From positions 1-28,024 of the forward strand of contig JAFAGC010000032.1 in assembly GCA_023423065.1 (NCBI GenBank): a stretch of 28,024 nt of DNA. The letters run 5' to 3'. Source of the DNA: Pseudomonadota bacterium. GTDB lineage: Bacteria > Pseudomonadota > Gammaproteobacteria > Steroidobacterales > Steroidobacteraceae. Below are positions 22,620 to 28,024 of this stretch, in pieces. The first letter of the stretch is position 1. Every line of letters starts with the position of its first letter. Made by a program: the position numbers and the translations under genes. The notes beneath the pieces were generated by a model. It saw nothing but the letters and a program-made list of their open reading frames with translations, searched no databases and was not told the origin of the DNA.

Positions 22620-22640
22620 CCGGGCCTCCGGCCCGGCTTT
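22620..22640 (+). terminator. Weak terminator after purK
   Basis: CCGGGCC-TCC-GGCCCGG is a perfect 7-bp stem with a 3-nt loop, followed only by CTTTA. Confidence 0.5.
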
Positions 22641-22644
22641 ACCG

Positions 22645-22650
22645 TAATAT
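22645..22650 (+). promoter_or_regulatory. Candidate -10 box for the ATPase-FHA gene
   Basis: TAATAT ends 11 nt before the ATG at 22662. The -35 position falls in the purK hairpin and shows no consensus. Confidence 0.3.
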
Positions 22651-22661
22651 CCCCGGCAGGC

Positions 22662-23954
22662 ATGTACCTGGATACCTTCAAACTACGGGAACTCCCTTTC
22701 CGGCTCAGCCCGGATCCGCAGTTCCTGTTCCTGTCGCGCGCGCACGCGCGGGCGAAGGCGTACATGGAATCGACCATCTGGTTCACGGATGGCTTCGTCA
22801 TCATCACGGGCGAGATCGGGTCCGGAAAGACCACGCTCATCGAAAGCTTCCTGCGCCAGCTCGATTCGGACGTGGTGGTCGCGCAAATCAGCCAGACGCA
22901 GGTGACGGCGGCCGAGTTCCTGCAGTCGGTGCTCGTGCAGTTCGGCTTCTCGCCCTTCAAGATGAAGAAGGCCGAGCTGATCGCCACGCTCAACAGTTTC
23001 CTGATCGAGCAGTACGCGGCCGGCCGCAAGGTGCTGCTGATCATCGACGAGGCGCAGAACCTCTCGCTGAAAGTACTCGAAGAGATTCGCCTGCTCTCGG
23101 GCATCGAGGCGACGAAGGAGAAGGTGCTGCGCATCATCCTCGCCGGCCAGCCCGAGCTCAACGAAAAACTGGACCGGCCCGAGCTCGCGCAGCTGACGCA
23201 ACGCGTGCGTCTCCGTTTCCACCTCGGCCCCCTGTCACGCGACGACCTGCGCGCCTACGTGCTGCACCGGCTCGAGGTCGCGGGCGCCGCGGGTCGGCAG
23301 ATCTTCGCCGAAGACACGTTCCCCGACATCGCCAAGTATTCGGGCGGCATTCCGCGTCTCGTGAATACGCTGTGCGACACCGCGATGATGGCGGCCTTCA
23401 ACGAAGACCGGGATCACGTGACGCTCAAGGACATTCACTCCGCGGTCGAGGAGCTGCAGTGGACGGCGTTCAGCGACCGCGCGAGCGCGCAGCCGGTGAA
23501 AGCTTCCCTCGACGGCGGCATGCCCGGGCCGGACCGGCCGCATCGCAGCCCCTCGAAGATCGTGCTTTCCAGCGACGGCCAGGCCATCGCCGAGCTGCAC
23601 CTCGTACCGGGGCGCAAGGTGGTCGGCCGCACGCCGGACAACGATCTGCAGATCGACAGCAAGTACATCAGCCGGCATCACTGCCAGCTCGTGACGGGCA
23701 GCGACGGCGTCACCGTGATCGAAGATCTGAACAGCACGAACGGCATCATGCTTCGCGGGAAGCGCGTGCGCCGGCATACGCTGCGCGACGGTGACGTCAT
23801 CTCGATGGGACAACACGACCTGCTGTACTTCGACCAGCACGCGGCCGCGCATCTCGACGACACGCAGGACGACCTGCCGCGCGTGACTCCGCACGCCGCC
23901 AACGAAGAAGCCGAAGAAGACGAGTCTCACGAAGACGCCGCCGGCGCCCGCTGA
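22662..23954 (+). CDS. ExeA-type AAA ATPase fused to an FHA domain
   Basis: The 430-aa protein begins like GspA/ExeA ATPases: MYLDTFKLRELPFRLSPDP, Walker A GEIGSGKT (50-57), Walker B LLIIDEAQ (125-132), the AGQPEL sensor strand (161-166) and SGGIPRLVNTLCD (227-239). In place of the membrane and peptidoglycan-binding parts of ExeA, residues about 308-390 form an FHA domain. Its phosphothreonine-binding residues are visible: GRTPDNDLQID (322-332), SRHHCQL (337-343) and NSTNGIMLRG (357-366). A 35-residue acidic tail follows. No signal peptide or membrane helix is seen, so it is cytosolic. It should hydrolyse ATP and dock a phosphothreonine partner. No Ser/Thr kinase, secretion or polysaccharide genes are adjacent to tell which process it serves. 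It stands alone after purEK. Confidence 0.9.
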   Translation: MYLDTFKLRELPFRLSPDPQFLFLSRAHARAKAYMESTIWFTDGFVIITGEIGSGKTTLIESFLRQLDSDVVVAQISQTQVTAAEFLQSVLVQFGFSPFKMKKAELIATLNSFLIEQYAAGRKVLLIIDEAQNLSLKVLEEIRLLSGIEATKEKVLRIILAGQPELNEKLDRPELAQLTQRVRLRFHLGPLSRDDLRAYVLHRLEVAGAAGRQIFAEDTFPDIAKYSGGIPRLVNTLCDTAMMAAFNEDRDHVTLKDIHSAVEELQWTAFSDRASAQPVKASLDGGMPGPDRPHRSPSKIVLSSDGQAIAELHLVPGRKVVGRTPDNDLQIDSKYISRHHCQLVTGSDGVTVIEDLNSTNGIMLRGKRVRRHTLRDGDVISMGQHDLLYFDQHAAAHLDDTQDDLPRVTPHAANEEAEEDESHEDAAGAR

Positions 23955-23973
23955 TCTTCATCCCGCAGAAATG

Positions 23974-24005
23974 AAAAAAGGCGCGGAGCCTCTCGGCTGC
24001 GCGCC
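23974..24005 (-). terminator. Rho-independent terminator of the small minus-strand gene
   Basis: GGCGCG-G-AGCC and GGCT-G-CGCGCC pair around TCTC with one G-G mismatch. On the minus strand it is followed by TTTTTT. On the plus strand it is also placed to end the ATPase-FHA message, but with a weak tail (CTTCT). Confidence 0.75.
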
Positions 24006-24026
24006 CTTCTGACCTGTGCCTGAAAA

Positions 24027-24197
24027 CTAGCGGCGGCGTCCCGTCACGAGATCGATGAGACGGCCGAACAGACCCGGACGGAAGCCATCGACCTGCATCG
24101 AGTTGCGCGCAGTGCTTTTCTGGCGCCGCATTTCCGCGAGCACATCAGGCGGTAGATTGATACGGAATTCGCCACTCGCACCTGTGTCGTTGCGCAT
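24027..24197 (-). CDS. Small basic protein of unknown function (56 aa)
   Basis: I do not recognise this protein. From the ATG at 24197 it has 56 residues. It starts with a polar stretch, then EFRINLPPDVLAEMRRQ (a strand-helix that faintly recalls ribbon-helix-helix proteins), then a basic tail FRPGLFGRLIDLVTGRRR that could be a short amphipathic helix. GGAG lies 10 nt upstream of this ATG. An ATG at 24263 would extend it by 22 residues of unlike composition. The terminator with a T6 tail right after it, on the same strand, supports real transcription. It lies downstream of tldD on the same strand, 242-308 bases away depending on the start, so it need not be in that operon. Confidence 0.55.
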   Translation of the reverse strand: MRNDTGASGEFRINLPPDVLAEMRRQKSTARNSMQVDGFRPGLFGRLIDLVTGRRR

Positions 24198-24263
24198 TTT
24201 CTCTTGACTCCGTTCTTGTTGGTTTGCGTCGTTCGGAAACGCGCGTGCAGTGTGCTGTGCCAT

Positions 24264-24505
24264 ATGCGGAACATGATGTGCTCCGGTTCACACAGTTTCC
24301 AATGTCGCAAAACGCGAACGCGATTATGTTCGCGTCCTATGGCGTGTAGGCGCGGAGCGAATCAATCCGCTGCAAAGTCTGACGCACTTTCCCGACATCC
24401 TTGTCGGCCGCGCGTCGTCATGGTGCGCTCCGGAACCGCGTCACACAGGGGCCATTCCCTGTGCGTCTGTCCAATTTCCGGGGTCGCGTTGCGGGACTTG
24501 CGCGT
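24264..24505. other. Gene-free gap with two inverted repeats
   Basis: I see no gene here. It holds ACGCGAAC-GCGATTAT-GTTCGCGT (24312-24335, 8-bp arms) and CACAGGG-GCCATT-CCCTGTG (24444-24463, 7-bp arms). The second lies just after tldD on its strand and may end its message, though without a T run. The stretch from about 24180 to 24370 is less GC-rich than its surroundings. A weak minus-strand promoter is possible (TTGGAA, 18 bp, CATCAT ending at 24273). Confidence 0.45.
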
Positions 24506-25957
24506 TCAGCCCGTGCCGCCGACGGTCAGTCCGTCGATGCGCAGCGTCGGTTGACCGACGCCCACCGGCACGCTCTGCCCTTCCTTGCCGCAGGTGCCGA
24601 CACCGTCGTCGAGCTTGAGATCGTTGCCGACCATCGACACGCGCGTGAGCACGTCGGGACCATTGCCGATCAGCGTCGCGCCCTTGATCGGCGCGCCGAG
24701 TTTTCCATTCTCGATGAGGTAGGCCTCGCTCGCCGAGAACACGAACTTGCCGGAAGTGATGTCGACCTGTCCGCCGCCGAAGTTCACCGCGTAGATGCCC
24801 TTCTCGACCGACGCGAGGATTTCCTCGGGCGGCGTCTTGCCCGGACGCATGTAGGTATTCGTCATGCGCGGCAACGTGATGTGCGCGAACGATTCGCGGC
24901 GCCCGTTGCCGGTCGACGCGGTGCCCATCAGACGCGCGTTCATCTTGTCCTGCAGGTAACCCTTGAGCACGCCGTTTTCGATGAGCGTCGTGCACTGGGT
25001 GGGAGTGCCTTCGTCGTCGATGTTGAGCGAGCCGCGTCTGCGCGAGAGAGTCCCATCGTCGACAATGGTGCAGAGCTCGGATGCGACGCGTTCGCCGATC
25101 CGATTGGCGAACGCCGAAGTCCCCTTGCGATTGAAGTCGCCTTCGAGTCCATGACCGATGGCCTCGTGCAGCAGGATGCCGGGCCAGCCGGCGCCGAGCA
25201 CGACGGTCATCGGGCCCGCCGGCGCGGGCACCGCCTCCAGGTTCACGAGCGCCTGGCGCACGGCCTCGCGCGCGAGCGCGAGCGGCTTGTCGCCCGCCAC
25301 GAGCTCGGGCAGCGTGATGCGTCCGCCGGCGCCCGCGTAGCCCTGCTCGCGGCGCCCGTCCTGCTCGACGATCACGGATACGTTGATGCGCACCAGCGGC
25401 CGTACGTCAGCCGCGAGGTGGCCATCGCTGTTCGCGACCAGCACCACCTCGTGCACGGCGACCACGCTCGCCATCACCTGCGCCACGCGCGGATCCATCT
25501 TGCGGGTTTCGCGATCGATGCGCTCGAGCCACGCGACCTTCTCGCTCGACGTGAAGCTCGACACCGGGTCGATGGGTAGATAGAGCTTGTGGCCATTGGT
25601 CGGCAACACGCTGCGCACCGAGCGTTCGTCGCCACGCGCCGCGATGGCGCGGGCCGCGCGCGAGGCCTCTTCGAGCGCCGGCAGCACGATCTCGTCGGAG
25701 TAGGCGAATCCCGTCTTCTCGCCGGCCACGGCGCGCACGCCGACACCCTGCTCGATGCTCGCGCTGCCTTCCTTGACGATGCCGTCCTCCAGCGCCCAGC
25801 TCTCCTCGCGCGAGAGCTGGAAATACAGGTCCGCCGCATCGACCGAGCTCGACATGACTTCTCCGAGCGCCCGGTCGAGTCGCGCGTCGTCGAGCCCGCC
25901 TGGACGCAGGATGAGATCGCGGGCGATGGCGAGCGGTTCGTCGGTTACGGATGTCAT
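24506..25957 (-). CDS. tldD: Metalloprotease TldD
   Basis: TldD is the zinc-bearing half of the TldD/TldE (PmbA) protease. The 483-aa protein has the HExxxH motif at H264-E265...H269 in LLHEAIGHGLEGDF; a cysteine near residue 462 in GTCGKEGQ is the likely third zinc ligand. Other conserved parts are ESWALEDGIVKEGS near the N-terminus, the QGVGVRAVAGEKTGFAYSDE strand set and TNTYMRPG. The start at MTSVTDEPL (25957) fits the family. AGGAG lies 12 nt upstream, a slightly long spacing. The order yhdP-nit-tldD on one strand with gaps of 30 and 22 bases indicates an operon; in E. coli yhdP and tldD are also neighbours. Its partner pmbA is only 4 kb away on the same strand, rather than distant as in E. 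coli. Confidence 0.97.
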   Translation of the reverse strand: MTSVTDEPLAIARDLILRPGGLDDARLDRALGEVMSSSVDAADLYFQLSREESWALEDGIVKEGSASIEQGVGVRAVAGEKTGFAYSDEIVLPALEEASRAARAIAARGDERSVRSVLPTNGHKLYLPIDPVSSFTSSEKVAWLERIDRETRKMDPRVAQVMASVVAVHEVVLVANSDGHLAADVRPLVRINVSVIVEQDGRREQGYAGAGGRITLPELVAGDKPLALAREAVRQALVNLEAVPAPAGPMTVVLGAGWPGILLHEAIGHGLEGDFNRKGTSAFANRIGERVASELCTIVDDGTLSRRRGSLNIDDEGTPTQCTTLIENGVLKGYLQDKMNARLMGTASTGNGRRESFAHITLPRMTNTYMRPGKTPPEEILASVEKGIYAVNFGGGQVDITSGKFVFSASEAYLIENGKLGAPIKGATLIGNGPDVLTRVSMVGNDLKLDDGVGTCGKEGQSVPVGVGQPTLRIDGLTVGGTG

Positions 25958-25979
25958 GTGTATGGAGTACTCCTGACTG

Positions 25980-26795
25980 CTAAGTGTTGTAGATCGTCCG
26001 GTGCTCCAGCACCGGAAAGGCCGTGCGCGCATTCATGCGCGCCGCGGGATCGAGGTCGGCGACGACGCAGCCCGTGCCCGAAGGCATGCGCGCCAGCACC
26101 TTCCCCCAGTGATCGATGATCATCGAGTCCCCGAAAGTCTCGCGACCGCTCGGATGCACGCCCCACTGCGCCGGCGCGATCAGCGCGCACAGGTTCTCGA
26201 TGGCGCGCGCGCGCAGCAGCGATTCCCAGTGCGCGCGCCCGGTCGGCACGGTGAACGCGCTCGGCACGACGAAAACTTCCGCGCCCTGGCGAGACAGCAC
26301 CCGGAACAGCTCCGGAAAGCGCATGTCGTAACAAACCGCGAGCCCGAGCTTGCCCACCGGCGAATCCACCAGGCGCGCATCGCGTCCCGGCACGGTGTGC
26401 GCCGATTCGCGGTGCGACTCGACGCTGTTCGGCACGTCGACGTCGAACAGGTGAATCTTGTCGTACCGCGCCGCCCGCTGTCCGTCGGACTTGTATACGA
26501 GGGACGAAGCGGTCACGCGTCCGTCGGTGTCCTGGCGCAATGGCACCGTTCCGCCGACGACCCAGATCTTGTGGCGCCGGGCGGTATCCGCAAGGAAGTT
26601 CTGGATCTTTCCCGAGCCGTCCGGCTCGGCGATGGCCCGCTTGTCGCCGCTGTCGAGCCCCATGAACGCGAAGTTCTCCGGCAATGCGGCGAGCACGGCG
26701 CCCTGTCGGGCAGCCTCGGCGATGAAGCGGCCGGCGACCTCGAGGTTCACCTCGATATCCGGGCCCGAGGTCATCTGGATCGCCGCGACACGCAT
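25980..26795 (-). CDS. Nitrilase-superfamily carbon-nitrogen hydrolase (Nit-type)
   Basis: The 271-aa cytosolic enzyme has the complete catalytic triad of the superfamily: E40 in ALPENFAFMG, K113 in RYDKIHLFDVDVP and C155 in LAVCYDMRFPELFR. It resembles Nit1/Nit2-type proteins (YbeM group), which act as omega-amidases or deaminated-glutathione amidases that remove damaged metabolites. That assignment is by family; the substrate is not shown. Its start at MRVAAIQMTSGP is the usual one. It sits between yhdP (30-base gap) and tldD (22-base gap), a common arrangement in gammaproteobacteria and beta-proteobacteria as I recall. TAAATT 6 nt before the ATG could give it an extra promoter. Confidence 0.94.
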   Translation of the reverse strand: MRVAAIQMTSGPDIEVNLEVAGRFIAEAARQGAVLAALPENFAFMGLDSGDKRAIAEPDGSGKIQNFLADTARRHKIWVVGGTVPLRQDTDGRVTASSLVYKSDGQRAARYDKIHLFDVDVPNSVESHRESAHTVPGRDARLVDSPVGKLGLAVCYDMRFPELFRVLSRQGAEVFVVPSAFTVPTGRAHWESLLRARAIENLCALIAPAQWGVHPSGRETFGDSMIIDHWGKVLARMPSGTGCVVADLDPAARMNARTAFPVLEHRTIYNT

Positions 26796-26801
26796 GCGAT
26801 C

Positions 26802-26807
26802 AATTTA
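26802..26807 (-). promoter_or_regulatory. Possible internal -10 box before nit
   Basis: TAAATT on the minus strand is exactly 6 nt before the nit ATG. It matches only 4 of 6 consensus bases and has no good -35 box, so it may be chance. Confidence 0.22.
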
Positions 26808-26825
26808 TCACGCAGCGCAGGCGCC

Positions 26826-28024
<1,199 letters not shown>

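Overview
The window is GC-rich bacterial DNA, roughly two-thirds G+C by eye. The gene set points to a gammaproteobacterium, probably a Nevskiales/Steroidobacterales/Xanthomonadales-type lineage. It has Coq7-type ubiquinone synthesis, a Crp/Vfr/Clp-like regulator next to coq7, divergent pmbA/yjgA, and yhdP-nit-tldD. The assignment to a lineage is inference. The right edge is a 36-base G run that looks like a contig-end artefact. Most of the window is housekeeping. I found no phage, IS element, CRISPR array or defence island.

Layout. 1-4.5 kb: a sigma-54 response regulator and its sensor kinase, then a GNAT acetyltransferase that runs in frame, without a stop, into a small secreted protein, then a GST. 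4.5-9.2 kb: a secreted serine hydrolase, an outer-membrane barrel protein, an ArsR/SRPBCC pair behind a strong promoter with an operator-like palindrome, and a secreted DUF885 metallopeptidase. 9.2-11 kb: tRNA-Gln(CUG), rplM-rpsI (minus strand) and divergent coq7. 11-13 kb: a Crp-like regulator with an acidic tail and a secreted metallo-beta-lactamase-fold protein. 13-15.8 kb (minus strand): the gene run djlA-like, CNNM/CBS transporter, rpe. 15.8-19 kb: purC, a BtuF-like binding protein (minus) and a YihY-type membrane protein. 19-22.6 kb: pmbA (minus), yjgA/darP, purE-purK. 22.6-28 kb: an ExeA-type ATPase fused to an FHA domain, a tiny protein, then tldD, nit and the 3' part of yhdP, all on the minus strand except the ATPase.

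How the genes connect. purC, purE and purK are three purine-synthesis steps split over two places. PmbA and TldD are the two halves of one heterodimeric protease and lie about 4 kb apart. YhdP and the CNNM protein belong to the envelope; RplM, RpsI and YjgA to the ribosome.

Non-coding signals may be the most interesting part. Several genes have a -10 hexamer ending exactly 6 nt before the ATG and no Shine-Dalgarno sequence (arsR, coq7, purE), and others come close, which suggests common leaderless transcription. Two long imperfect hairpins share conserved ends, lie about 4 kb apart, and each overlaps the last codons of a gene. Two perfect dyads sit in promoters. A direct-repeat remnant follows the Crp-like gene.
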